Assembly: GCF_900176535.1 (NCBI RefSeq)
Contig: NZ_FWXT01000004.1
Location: forward strand, 248,001 to 312,000
DNA from: Pedobacter africanus
Lineage (GTDB): Bacteria > Bacteroidota > Bacteroidia > Sphingobacteriales > Sphingobacteriaceae
Direction of reading: 5' to 3'
Length of the DNA: 64,000 nt
Position numbers and translations under genes: made by a program. Of the stretch, positions 44,393-52,343 are shown piece by piece. Below the pieces are notes generated by a model that was not told the DNA's origin, did no database searches, and was given only the letters and a program-made list of their open reading frames with translations. Within the stretch, counting starts at the first letter, position 1. Every line of letters begins with the position of its first letter.

Positions 44393-45601
44393 ATGGTATT
44401 ACATATGAGAAAATTAAGTTTATTGCTATTGATCCTTATTGCATTTAAAGTAAATGCACAGGAAGGAATCAAATTTAACCAAACCGGCAACTGGAAAGAA
44501 ACCATCGAAGCCGCTGCAAAAACAGGCAAACTGATATTTGTAGATTGTTATACGGATTGGTGCGGGCCATGTAAATGGATGGACCAGAATGCATTTACAG
44601 ATGCAAAGGTTGCAGCATTCTACAACAAAAATTTTATCAATGCCAAAATTGATATGGAAAAAGGCGAAGGGATAGCGTTGCGTAAAAAGTACAGCGTGCA
44701 ATCATTCCCTACCTTTTTGTTTATCAACGGTAATGGAGAAGTTGTACACAGAACCGGATCAAGGATGCCTATTGAAGAGTTTCTGGAGGAAGGGAAAAAG
44801 GCTGCTGACCCGAAGAAGAACCTTTCTTACCTAAATAAAAAATATGAAGAGGGGGTACGTGATCTGCCATTTTTGTTGGATTATTACCTGGTATTAAATA
44901 AATCGGACAGATCAAATGCTGATAAGATAGGCAGGGATATCGTTAGCGCGATCTCTGCAGCCGAATTAAATACCGAGCTGGGTTGGAAAGTGATCAGGAC
45001 TTTAGCAAGAAATGAAAACGATAAGTTAGGGGCCCATTTTATGGCGAATGAAAATGCTTACAACAAATGGAGTACAGCCGAAGAACGTGATCAGCTGAAA
45101 GACCGTTTGGTTACTTACACCATTTACGGTTTAATGCGGGGCAGCAATGAGCAGGCTTTTATGGACAAGCTGGCCTATTTCAAGAAATCGGATAAAATTG
45201 ACCGCAGAAGACAAGGCGTAATGCTGGAGGCCGATTATTACCTGGGTGCCGGAAGAACGGATGACTATGTAAAGTTAACCAGCTCTGCTTTAACAAATGA
45301 GCTAAAGGACGAAGCAGAAAAACTGAGCTTCCTGGCCAGAAGGGCGTCGGGAGGGAAAAACCCGAATGAGCAGGTTTCGCCGGCAATTATGCAACAGGCT
45401 TATCTGATGGCAAAAAGAGCTGTTGAGCTTGAACCGGAAGAATACAGTATCCAGTCTACTTTTGCCTGGGTATGTCTGGGCATGAAAAAGAAACCGGAAG
45501 CTTTGACAGCGGCAAAAAAATCACGTGCACTGGCCGATGCCGAGACTTCTAAAATCCAAAAACTTGCCCAGGAACTGCTGGATAAAGTGGAGGCACTATA
45601 A
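44393..45601 (+). CDS. secreted thioredoxin-family protein, locus 3
   Basis: 402 residues (or 398 from the ATG at 44405), signal peptide ending VNAQ. Thioredoxin-like domain with DCYTDWCGPCKWM and VQSFPTFLFI, then a helical C-terminal part ending like its paralogue at 31923-33137 (KKPEALTAAKKSRALADAE..., LAQELLDKVEAL). Clear amino-acid similarity to the paralogue runs the whole length; the DNA is visibly diverged. It follows the esterase gene by 10 bases and closes locus 3. Confidence 0.88.
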   Translation: MVLHMRKLSLLLLILIAFKVNAQEGIKFNQTGNWKETIEAAAKTGKLIFVDCYTDWCGPCKWMDQNAFTDAKVAAFYNKNFINAKIDMEKGEGIALRKKYSVQSFPTFLFINGNGEVVHRTGSRMPIEEFLEEGKKAADPKKNLSYLNKKYEEGVRDLPFLLDYYLVLNKSDRSNADKIGRDIVSAISAAELNTELGWKVIRTLARNENDKLGAHFMANENAYNKWSTAEERDQLKDRLVTYTIYGLMRGSNEQAFMDKLAYFKKSDKIDRRRQGVMLEADYYLGAGRTDDYVKLTSSALTNELKDEAEKLSFLARRASGGKNPNEQVSPAIMQQAYLMAKRAVELEPEEYSIQSTFAWVCLGMKKKPEALTAAKKSRALADAETSKIQKLAQELLDKVEAL

Positions 45602-45621
45602 TCATCCAGTTTCTAAAATAC

Positions 45622-45668
45622 ACCTAAAATGAACCTATCTCTTGCTATATGACAGGTTCATTTTAGGT
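45622..45668. terminator. perfect 15-bp hairpin after locus 3
   Basis: ACCTAAAATGAACCT (45622-45636) and AGGTTCATTTTAGGT (45654-45668) form a perfect 15-bp stem with a 17-base loop, 20 bases after the last gene of locus 3. No T-run follows. Most likely a transcript 3'-end or stability hairpin. The remaining 220 bases to the next gene hold only a weak CGATCTG/CAGATCG inverted repeat and no clear promoter. Confidence 0.55.
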
Positions 45669-45888
45669 TGAATGATCTTTGTAAGATGGGGATAGCAGAA
45701 CAGGAATTAAATGCTTATTTTAGTGCTCAGTGAAAGTTTACCCGAATGTAAGAAAATGCAGGTTTGTTAAAGGTAGACACGATCTGTACCCGATTCCGCA
45801 ATGCCAGATCGATTAAGTCAGGCCAACGGTTCGGCTGTTTTAAAACAAAACCTAGGATACAATTAACCTAACCTAACATAACAGCTAA

Positions 45889-47010
45889 ATGAACCAGTCG
45901 CAACGTTTTTTATCCCTTGACGTATTCAGGGGAATGACCGTGTGTTTCATGATCATCGTGAACACACCCGGAAGCGGTGCAAAACCTTTTGCCATGCTCG
46001 AACACGCGGCATGGCATGGCTTTACACCAACAGATCTTGTATTCCCTTCTTTTTTGTTTGCCGTAGGGAATGCCATGAGCTTCTCTATGAGGAAATTTGC
46101 GCAGATGGAGAACCCCGCAGTCCTGATGAATATATTTAAACGCGTGCTGCTCATCTTTTTACTTGGTTACCTGATGTATTGGTTCCCGTTTTTTAGCCAA
46201 AATGAAAATGGTGGTATCAGCTTCTTACCAATTGCAAATACAAGGATTTTTGGTGTTTTGCAGCGCATTGCAATTTGCTACGGAATAGCCTCACTTTTAA
46301 TCCATTACCTGAGCACCCGTTATGTAATACTCATCAGTATGTTATTTTTGATAGGCTATTGGGTTGCCTTGCTCGTATTTGGTGATTCGGCTGATCCTTT
46401 TAGCATGACCGCTAACGCCGGACAGCAGCTGGACCTGTTCCTGCTTGGCGATAAGCATCTGTATCATGGTGAAGGCATAGCTTTCGATCCTGAAGGAATT
46501 TTAAGTACCATTCCAGCCTGCGTAAATGTAATCATCGGCTATTATGCCGGGAAATTTATACAGGAAAGGGGAAAGGGGTATGAAACTGTTGCTAAACTAA
46601 TGCTTGCAGGTGGGGTGTTGATCGTAATTTCCCTATGTTTAAACCCTGTGTTTCCCATCAATAAAAAACTTTGGACAAGCACCTTTGTGTTGCTGACCTG
46701 TGGATTGGACCTGCTCATTATTGGGGCGCTTATTTATAGCATAGAAATCTCGGCTTCTACCAGGTGGACCGGCTTTTTTACTGTTTTTGGGAAAAATCCC
46801 TTGTTTATTTATCTTTTGTCGGAATTGTTGCTCAGTATTATTTATGTCCTGGTTCCCGGTTCAGACTTCAGGAGCTGGGTAAACAACAATTTCTTTCAGG
46901 TTATTGCTCCCGGTCCACTGGGTTCATTGCTCTTTGCAATTTGCTTTATGCTGGTGTGCTGGTTGATAGGATATATGCTGGATAAAAGAAAAATATACAT
47001 ACGCGTCTAG
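45889..47010 (+). CDS. HGSNAT/NagX-type membrane acyltransferase
   Basis: 373-residue integral membrane protein with about 10 hydrophobic helices. The N-terminus (RFLSLDVFRGMTVCFMIIVN) and the HAAWHGFTPTDLVFPSFLFAVG segment are the signature of the heparan-alpha-glucosaminide N-acetyltransferase-like family (DUF5009/DUF1624; NagX). Members are thought to transfer acyl groups to glycans such as amino sugars across the membrane. It is monocistronic, with a strong terminator right after it. Confidence 0.85.
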   Translation: MNQSQRFLSLDVFRGMTVCFMIIVNTPGSGAKPFAMLEHAAWHGFTPTDLVFPSFLFAVGNAMSFSMRKFAQMENPAVLMNIFKRVLLIFLLGYLMYWFPFFSQNENGGISFLPIANTRIFGVLQRIAICYGIASLLIHYLSTRYVILISMLFLIGYWVALLVFGDSADPFSMTANAGQQLDLFLLGDKHLYHGEGIAFDPEGILSTIPACVNVIIGYYAGKFIQERGKGYETVAKLMLAGGVLIVISLCLNPVFPINKKLWTSTFVLLTCGLDLLIIGALIYSIEISASTRWTGFFTVFGKNPLFIYLLSELLLSIIYVLVPGSDFRSWVNNNFFQVIAPGPLGSLLFAICFMLVCWLIGYMLDKRKIYIRV

Positions 47011-47019
47011 ATAGATGAA

Positions 47020-47066
47020 ACAACAAAAAAGCCCTTTCAGAATACCTGAAAGGGCTTTTTTGTTGT
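47020..47066. terminator. bidirectional intrinsic terminator
   Basis: ACAACAAAAAAGCCCTTTCA(G) pairs perfectly over 21 bases with the arm at 47046-47066 around a 5-base loop; GC-rich cores end in six T on both strands. It serves the acyltransferase gene (+) and the PUR gene (-), which converge here. Confidence 0.95.
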
Positions 47067-47077
47067 AAATATATTTT

Positions 47078-47401
47078 CTAGAAAGAATAATCGTCTGTCT
47101 GACTTTTAACTCCTTCGTGGTTCTCAGAATACTCGTAGCGCTTTTCTACCACATCCTGATGGTTTTTAATGTACTCAACAGTCTCATTTAATCCCTCAGT
47201 AAACTTCTCAAAATCTTCTTTGTATAAAAAGATCTTATGCTTTACAAAAACACCGTCCTCCAGTCTTTTCTTGCTTTCGGTTAAGGTTAGGTAGTAATCT
47301 CCTGATCTGGTTGCTTTTACATCGAAAAAATAAGTTCTCTTACCTGCCCTTACTTTCTTAGAAAAAACCTCTTCTCTCTCTTTGTTGTCAAATTCTCCCA
47401 T
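47078..47401 (-). CDS. PUR-family DNA/RNA-binding protein (DUF3276)
   Basis: 107-residue acidic protein with the single PUR repeat typical of Bacteroidota: VFSKKVRAGKRTYFFDVKATRSGDYYLTLTESKK, then the helix FLYKEDFEKFTEGLNETVEYI. PUR proteins bind single-stranded nucleic acid; cellular role in bacteria is unclear. A well-formed promoter lies upstream and a shared terminator follows. Confidence 0.92.
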   Translation of the reverse strand: MGEFDNKEREEVFSKKVRAGKRTYFFDVKATRSGDYYLTLTESKKRLEDGVFVKHKIFLYKEDFEKFTEGLNETVEYIKNHQDVVEKRYEYSENHEGVKSQTDDYSF

Positions 47402-47431
47402 GGTTGGTATTGATCTTGGTTTTGGTTCGGG

Positions 47432-47463
47432 TAAATATAAACTAATAATTACTAAAGTTCAAA
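47432..47463 (-). promoter_or_regulatory. promoter of the PUR-family gene
   Basis: On the minus strand TTTG (47463-47460) and TATATTTA (47439-47432; consensus TAnnTTTG) are 20 bases apart. Transcription would begin near 47427, giving a leader of about 26 nt to the ATG at 47401. Confidence 0.55.
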
Positions 47464-47469
47464 ATGAAA

Positions 47470-49260
47470 TTAAACAGATTGATTTTCTTCCTCCAACAAT
47501 TGGTTCTGGTACATTTCTGTATAGGCCCCGTTCAGCTGCAATAACTGCTCGTGATTGCCCTGTTCAATGATTTTTCCGTCATCCAGAACAATAATCTTGT
47601 CCGCATTTTTTATGGTTGAAATCCGGTGGGCAATTAAAATACTAGTCTTATCTTTCATTATTTTGCCCAGATTTCTGAGGATTTCTTCTTCTGTTCGGGT
47701 ATCTACCGCCGAAAGGCAGTCGTCAAATATCAATAAACGCGGCTCTTTAATCAATGCCCTGGCTATGGATACACGTTGTTTTTGACCGCCCGAAAGCGTA
47801 ATGCCCCTTTCTCCGAGCATGGTTTCAAACTTCTGCTCAAAGCCCACAATGTTGTGGTATACAGCTGCGTTTTGTGCCGCATTGTCTATTTCTGCATCTG
47901 TAACCTGGTCTAAACCAAAGGCGATATTGTTCTTAATCGTATCTGAGAACAGGAAGACTTCCTGCGGGACAAAGCCGATCTGGCTGCGGTAGTTGTTTAA
48001 ATTGAGCTGGCAGAGTGATTGCCCGTCAATGCTGATCCTGCCGCTGTCAATGTCATACATCCGCATAATTAAATTGGCCAGGGTAGATTTTCCTGAGCCG
48101 GTACGGCCAATTACGGCCACAAACTGCCCCTGTTCAATTTCAAAACTCACATCTTTCAGCGCTTGAATGCCAGTATCCGGATAGGTAAAGCTGACCTGTT
48201 CAAATTTAATGTTTCCCTTCAGCAATGGTGTTGTTACATTTTCAGAAACAATCTCGGGTTGCAGCTGTAAAAACTCGTTGATACGCTTCTGAGAGGCAGA
48301 GGCGCGTTGAATTAAAGTGGTTACCCAGCCCAGCATGGAAACCGGGAAGGTAAGCTGGTTTACATACACAATAAATTCAGCAATATTGCCTGGGGTAATA
48401 GAACCGTTAATAACTTGTATGCCACCAATATAAATGGTAAGAATGGTACTTAAACCTACCAGTAGCAGCATGGTGGGGTAAAAAAGCGCCTGCACCTTAA
48501 CCAGGCCCATTGCATTGTGCTTATAGCCCTGGCTCTCGGCCGCAAATATTTTTTGGGTATAATCTTCCCTTACGTAAGATTTAATCACCCTTATGCCCGA
48601 AAAACGCTCTTGCACAAAACTGGATAGCCTGGAAAGCTGTTCCTGTATCTGTTCACTTTTCTGGTTGATGAGGGTATTCACAAAATAAATGATCAGCACC
48701 AGTACCGGAAGGGGAAGCAGACACCAGATGGCCAGGGTAACGTTCACCGAAAACATGGCATAGATGACCAGCAGAAACAGCACAGCAGTGTTGATGGTGT
48801 ACATGATCGCTGGCCCTACATACATTCTTACCCGGTTTACATCCTCCGTAGCCCGGTTCATCAGGTCGCCCGTATTGTTTCGGCGGTAAAAGCCCAGGCT
48901 CAGTTTCTGGTAATGTGCATAAATTTCGTTTTTCATGTCGAACTCTATATGCCTCGACATCAGGATGATGGTTTGCCGCATAAAGAAAAGAAAGAGCCCC
49001 CTCAGCAGGTATAACACCAGTACCAGCAAGCCAAAATAGAACAGGCTATAGCTGAAAGTATCGTATACAATTGAAGCACGCTCAAATCCGTTAAACAACC
49101 TGTAAACCTGTATGTTTTCTGTGATCAGGTTAAAGGCATGGCCGATTACCTGGGCCGGAACCACACCAAAAATATTGGAGATGATCACAAAAAAGACCCC
49201 TGGAATAATCCACCATTTATATTTATAGAAGTATTTGTTTAAAAAACGAAGGTGTTTCAT
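47470..49260 (-). CDS. ABC transporter, fused permease and ATP-binding domains
   Basis: 596-residue half-transporter of the multidrug/MsbA exporter type. Six hydrophobic helices in residues about 1-320, with the N-terminal coupling region (NTGDLMNRATEDVNRVR), then the nucleotide-binding domain: Walker A GRTGSGKS near 383, LSGGQKQR near 488 and Walker B LLIFDDCLSAVD near 507, in which the catalytic Glu is replaced by Asp. It lacks a C39 peptidase domain, so it is not an obvious exporter for the GG-leader peptide. It may work as a homodimer or with a partner encoded elsewhere. Confidence 0.92.
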   Translation of the reverse strand: MKHLRFLNKYFYKYKWWIIPGVFFVIISNIFGVVPAQVIGHAFNLITENIQVYRLFNGFERASIVYDTFSYSLFYFGLLVLVLYLLRGLFLFFMRQTIILMSRHIEFDMKNEIYAHYQKLSLGFYRRNNTGDLMNRATEDVNRVRMYVGPAIMYTINTAVLFLLVIYAMFSVNVTLAIWCLLPLPVLVLIIYFVNTLINQKSEQIQEQLSRLSSFVQERFSGIRVIKSYVREDYTQKIFAAESQGYKHNAMGLVKVQALFYPTMLLLVGLSTILTIYIGGIQVINGSITPGNIAEFIVYVNQLTFPVSMLGWVTTLIQRASASQKRINEFLQLQPEIVSENVTTPLLKGNIKFEQVSFTYPDTGIQALKDVSFEIEQGQFVAVIGRTGSGKSTLANLIMRMYDIDSGRISIDGQSLCQLNLNNYRSQIGFVPQEVFLFSDTIKNNIAFGLDQVTDAEIDNAAQNAAVYHNIVGFEQKFETMLGERGITLSGGQKQRVSIARALIKEPRLLIFDDCLSAVDTRTEEEILRNLGKIMKDKTSILIAHRISTIKNADKIIVLDDGKIIEQGNHEQLLQLNGAYTEMYQNQLLEEENQSV

Positions 49261-49339
49261 TATGCAGTAAAGTTATCCAAATGAAGGTATTTTTTTTAAA
49301 CTCTTTGGTTAAAACAATGTAAATAATGTTTTTTTATAC

Positions 49340-49347
49340 TAGTTTTG
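49340..49347 (+). promoter_or_regulatory. -7 promoter box for the leucine dehydrogenase gene
   Basis: TAGTTTTG matches TAnnTTTG, 25 bases before the ATG at 49373. No -33 TTTG is found at normal spacing; the region before it is T-rich. Confidence 0.45.
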
Positions 49348-49372
49348 CGGGATATCTGATAAATAAAATTAT

Positions 49373-50461
49373 ATGTCTGGTAATAGTTCTATTGTGAATT
49401 CAGTTTTAGATCAATTAAGTGCATCGGGGCACAAGAAAGTCGTTTATTGCAATGATCCCGATACCGGATTAAAAGCAATTATTGCCATTCATGATACCAC
49501 ATTAGGTCCTGCACTGGGCGGAACCCGCATGTGGAGCTATACAACCGAGGCCGAAGCGCTGGAAGATGTGCTCCGCTTATCGAGCGCCATGACCTACAAA
49601 GCAGCCATTACCGGCCTAAATTTAGGTGGTGGAAAAGCGGTGATCATCGGTGATTCCAGAAAAGGCAAATCCGAAGCCATGATGCGCAGCTATGGCAGGT
49701 TCATTAAAAACCTGAACGGCGAATTTATCACTGCCGAGGATGTAGGTACCACTACCAAGGACATGGAGTACATCCGCATGGAGACCAGCCATGTTACCGG
49801 AGTCCCGGAATCACTGGGCGGCGCCGGAAACCCTGCGCCGACTACAGCCAAAGGTGTGTTTTTAGGGATCAAGGCTTGTGTTAAAGAGGTTTTTGGAACC
49901 GATATGCTTGCCGGACGCTCGGTTGTGGTACAGGGTATAGGAAATGTTGGAGAGCACCTGGTAGCGTTGCTAAGGGCCGAAAACGTAGAGGTTTACATCA
50001 GCGACATCAACGAAGAACGCCTGCAGCATGTAGCGCGTACCTATAAGGCAAAGCCGATCAGCGCTGACAAGATATTCGGCCTGGATGCAGACATTTATGC
50101 ACCTTGCGCTTTAGGAGCTACAGTTAATGATAAAACCATTAACAAAATGAAATTTGCCATTATTGCAGGTTCGGCAAACAACCAGCTGGCAGATGAAAAT
50201 GTACACGGACAGCTGTTGCTGGAAAAAGGCATTTTATTTGCACCGGATTACCTGATCAACGCTGGCGGGCTCATCAGCTGCTATTCTGAGCTTACCGGAT
50301 TTGGTAAAAAACGCACCATGCAGCTTACAGAGAATATTTATAATGCCACAAGAGACGTTATAAAGATGTCTAAAACAGACAATATACCAACCATATGGGC
50401 TGCGAACCGTATCGCTGAAAAAAGAATAATAGATATCAAAAAAATAAAATCATCATTTTAA
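49373..50461 (+). CDS. Glu/Leu/Phe/Val dehydrogenase (leucine-dehydrogenase-like)
   Basis: 362-residue cytoplasmic NAD-dependent amino-acid dehydrogenase. Substrate-binding LGGTRMWSY and LNLGGGKAVIIGD (catalytic Lys), the catalytic Asp in TAEDVGTT, NPAPTTAKGV and the Rossmann fingerprint VVVQGIGNVGEHL are all present. It reversibly deaminates branched-chain amino acids, feeding branched-chain fatty-acid synthesis. Length is as expected. Followed by nusB after 33 bases. Confidence 0.92.
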   Translation: MSGNSSIVNSVLDQLSASGHKKVVYCNDPDTGLKAIIAIHDTTLGPALGGTRMWSYTTEAEALEDVLRLSSAMTYKAAITGLNLGGGKAVIIGDSRKGKSEAMMRSYGRFIKNLNGEFITAEDVGTTTKDMEYIRMETSHVTGVPESLGGAGNPAPTTAKGVFLGIKACVKEVFGTDMLAGRSVVVQGIGNVGEHLVALLRAENVEVYISDINEERLQHVARTYKAKPISADKIFGLDADIYAPCALGATVNDKTINKMKFAIIAGSANNQLADENVHGQLLLEKGILFAPDYLINAGGLISCYSELTGFGKKRTMQLTENIYNATRDVIKMSKTDNIPTIWAANRIAEKRIIDIKKIKSSF

Positions 50462-50494
50462 TCACCTGGTAATTTACCACTCGTTCTTACATTC

Positions 50495-51445
50495 ATGTTA
50501 AATAGAAGGCACTTAAGAATTAAAGCTCTGCAAAACATTTTTGCTTGGCACATGACAGACAAAAGGGATCTGGCTTCCTCAAAGAAAGCGCTCCTGCAAA
50601 GTATTGACAATGTATACGAAATGTATATATGGATGCTTTCGCTATTGGTTGAGGTTACAGAATACACAGGAATAGACGCTACAGAGCGTGCCAATAAGCA
50701 CTTGCCGACGGCAGAGGACCTTAACCCTAACCTGAAACTGCTGAACAATAAGTTTGCAGTTACATTAAAGCAAAATCCGGATTTTAGCGCTGCGGTGCAT
50801 AAATACAGGATCAACTGGATGGCCGATCCGGAATTTGTAAAAGCCATCTTCAATACGTTAAAGGTTACACCCGAGTATGCAGCTTATCTGGCCGATGAAG
50901 ACAACAGCCTGGAAGAGTCAAAGACCATCATTAAATTTATATTCAGAAAGATCATCCTGAAAAGCCACAACATTATACAGGCTTTTGAAGATAAGTTTAT
51001 CAACTGGTCTGTAGATAAGGAGGTCATGCAGGGAATGGTGGCCAAAACCATCAAAAATTTTACATCAGAAGATCCTTTCAAAAATAAGCTGACCCCAATT
51101 AGCCAGGATTGGGCAGAAGATGGCAAATTTGTGGAAGACCTGTTTATATATACCCTAAGGAACGATAAAGACTATCAGGCGCTTATTGCAGACAGGACTA
51201 AGAACTGGGAGTCGGAGCGTATTGCGCTCATGGATACCATTCTGATGAAAATGGCCATTTGTGAGCTGATGAATTTCCCTTCTATACCGGTTAAAGTAAC
51301 CATTAATGAATACCTGGACCTTTCAAAAGATTACAGTACGCCGAAAAGTAATTCGTTTATTAACGGTATCTTGGACAAAATTTTGGGCGACCTGAAAAGA
51401 ACCAATAGCATACATAAAATTGGTCGCGGATTAATAGAAGAATAA
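50495..51445 (+). CDS. nusB: transcription antitermination factor NusB (long form)
   Basis: 316 residues, about twice E. coli NusB. The N-terminus (MLNRRHLRIKALQNIFAWHM) matches the first NusB helix; the canonical C-terminal half is FVEDLFIYTLRNDKDYQALI..., then ERIALMDTILMKMAICELMNFPSIPVKVTINEYLDLSKDYS. A helical insertion separates them, as is usual in Bacteroidota. NusB binds boxA RNA with NusE in rRNA antitermination. DUF1573 starts one base after its stop. Confidence 0.92.
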   Translation: MLNRRHLRIKALQNIFAWHMTDKRDLASSKKALLQSIDNVYEMYIWMLSLLVEVTEYTGIDATERANKHLPTAEDLNPNLKLLNNKFAVTLKQNPDFSAAVHKYRINWMADPEFVKAIFNTLKVTPEYAAYLADEDNSLEESKTIIKFIFRKIILKSHNIIQAFEDKFINWSVDKEVMQGMVAKTIKNFTSEDPFKNKLTPISQDWAEDGKFVEDLFIYTLRNDKDYQALIADRTKNWESERIALMDTILMKMAICELMNFPSIPVKVTINEYLDLSKDYSTPKSNSFINGILDKILGDLKRTNSIHKIGRGLIEE

Positions 51446-51446
51446 T

Positions 51447-51911
51447 ATGAAACAAATTTTTGTACTGGCACTGGCTGCTATAACATTTGCATCATGCCAA
51501 AACACAGCAAAAACAACTGAGGGATCGGCAAAGACCGAAGCCACAACGGCAGGTGCGCAGAATGGTGCCGATGTATCTGCATCAGCAGATGCTGCGGTGA
51601 TCAGCTTTGAGAAAGAAAATTACGATTTCGGCAAAATAAACCAGGGCGAAAAAGTAGCCTATAGCTATAAGTTCAAAAACTCAGGTAAAAGTCCGCTGAT
51701 CATTTTGAATGCAACCGCCACATGCGGCTGTACTGTTCCGGAAGTGCCTAAAGAGCCAATTAAACCAGGCGCTGAAGGTGAAATCAAAGTCGTGTTTGAC
51801 AGCAATGGTAAATCAGGTCTTCAGGATAAGGTCATTACCGTTACCTCAAATGCACAGCCCCATATCGCCAGCTTGCATTTAACTGGCGAAGTGAAAGAAC
51901 AATCCAATTAA
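51447..51911 (+). CDS. DUF1573 domain-containing lipoprotein
   Basis: 154 residues, lipobox TFASCQN, a Thr/Ala/Gly-rich linker, then the DUF1573 domain: YDFGKINQGEKVAYSYKFKNSGKSPLIILN and the ATCGCTVPEVPKEPIKPG motif. This Ig-like domain is widespread in Bacteroidota envelopes; function unknown. It lies between nusB and yajC in one apparent operon. Confidence 0.9.
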   Translation: MKQIFVLALAAITFASCQNTAKTTEGSAKTEATTAGAQNGADVSASADAAVISFEKENYDFGKINQGEKVAYSYKFKNSGKSPLIILNATATCGCTVPEVPKEPIKPGAEGEIKVVFDSNGKSGLQDKVITVTSNAQPHIASLHLTGEVKEQSN

Positions 51912-51937
51912 AAAACGCAAATAATAAATAAACACAT

Positions 51938-52267
51938 ATGACATCAGCAATAATTTTACAGGCTCAGGGAAATGGCATGTTAAGTACATTAATACCTATG
52001 GTTTTAATCATGGTCGTATTTTACTTCTTCATGATCAGGCCGCAGGTAAAAAAAGCAAAAGACCTTAAAAAAATGGTTGAAGGCTTGAAAAAAGGAGATA
52101 AAATTGTAACAACAGCAGGTATCCATGGCCGCATAGCTGATATGAATGAAACCACATTTTTAATTGAGGTAGAAGGTGGTACCAAAATTCGTTTCGATAA
52201 AACTGCAGTATCTTTAGATGCAACTAAAGCCGTTGCTCCTAAAGCCGAAGAAGCACCCAAAGCATAG
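51938..52267 (+). CDS. yajC: preprotein translocase subunit YajC
   Basis: 109 residues with one transmembrane helix (LIPMVLIMVVFYFFMIRPQ) followed by the conserved KKAKDLKKMVEGLKKGDKIVTTAGIHGRI region. YajC associates with SecDF of the Sec translocon. It follows DUF1573 by 26 bases and is closed by a strong terminator. Confidence 0.95.
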   Translation: MTSAIILQAQGNGMLSTLIPMVLIMVVFYFFMIRPQVKKAKDLKKMVEGLKKGDKIVTTAGIHGRIADMNETTFLIEVEGGTKIRFDKTAVSLDATKAVAPKAEEAPKA

Positions 52268-52283
52268 CTTTAAAAACCATTAA

Positions 52284-52322
52284 ATGCAAAAGCCGCATCC
52301 TTGTTTGGTGCGGCTTTTGCAT
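52284..52322 (+). terminator. terminator after yajC
   Basis: ATGCAAAAGCCGCA pairs perfectly with TGCGGCTTTTGCAT (14 bp) around an 11-base loop; the right arm carries TTTT. It lies 16 bases after the stop. The loop contains the -33 TTTG of the next gene's promoter. Confidence 0.85.
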
Positions 52323-52335
52323 TTGAGTATATTTG
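52304..52335 (+). promoter_or_regulatory. promoter of the YbbR-like gene, nested in the yajC terminator
   Basis: TTTG (52304-52307), in the terminator loop, and TATATTTG (52328-52335) are 20 bases apart, an excellent -33/-7 pair. Transcription would begin near 52340, almost at the ATG at 52344, so the leader is nearly absent. Confidence 0.6.
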
Positions 52336-52343
52336 TTAAAGAT

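Noticed and set aside
31923..45601. Composite transposon or integrative element bounded by the two thioredoxin-like genes
   Set aside because: No transposase, integrase, tRNA target or terminal inverted repeats are seen; the repeats are diverged genes.
47470..49260. Candidate exporter for the GG-leader peptide
   Set aside because: It has no C39 peptidase domain and lies over 22 kb away in a housekeeping region.
52284..52343. Upstream extension of the YbbR-like gene
   Set aside because: It consists of the yajC terminator arm and the promoter.
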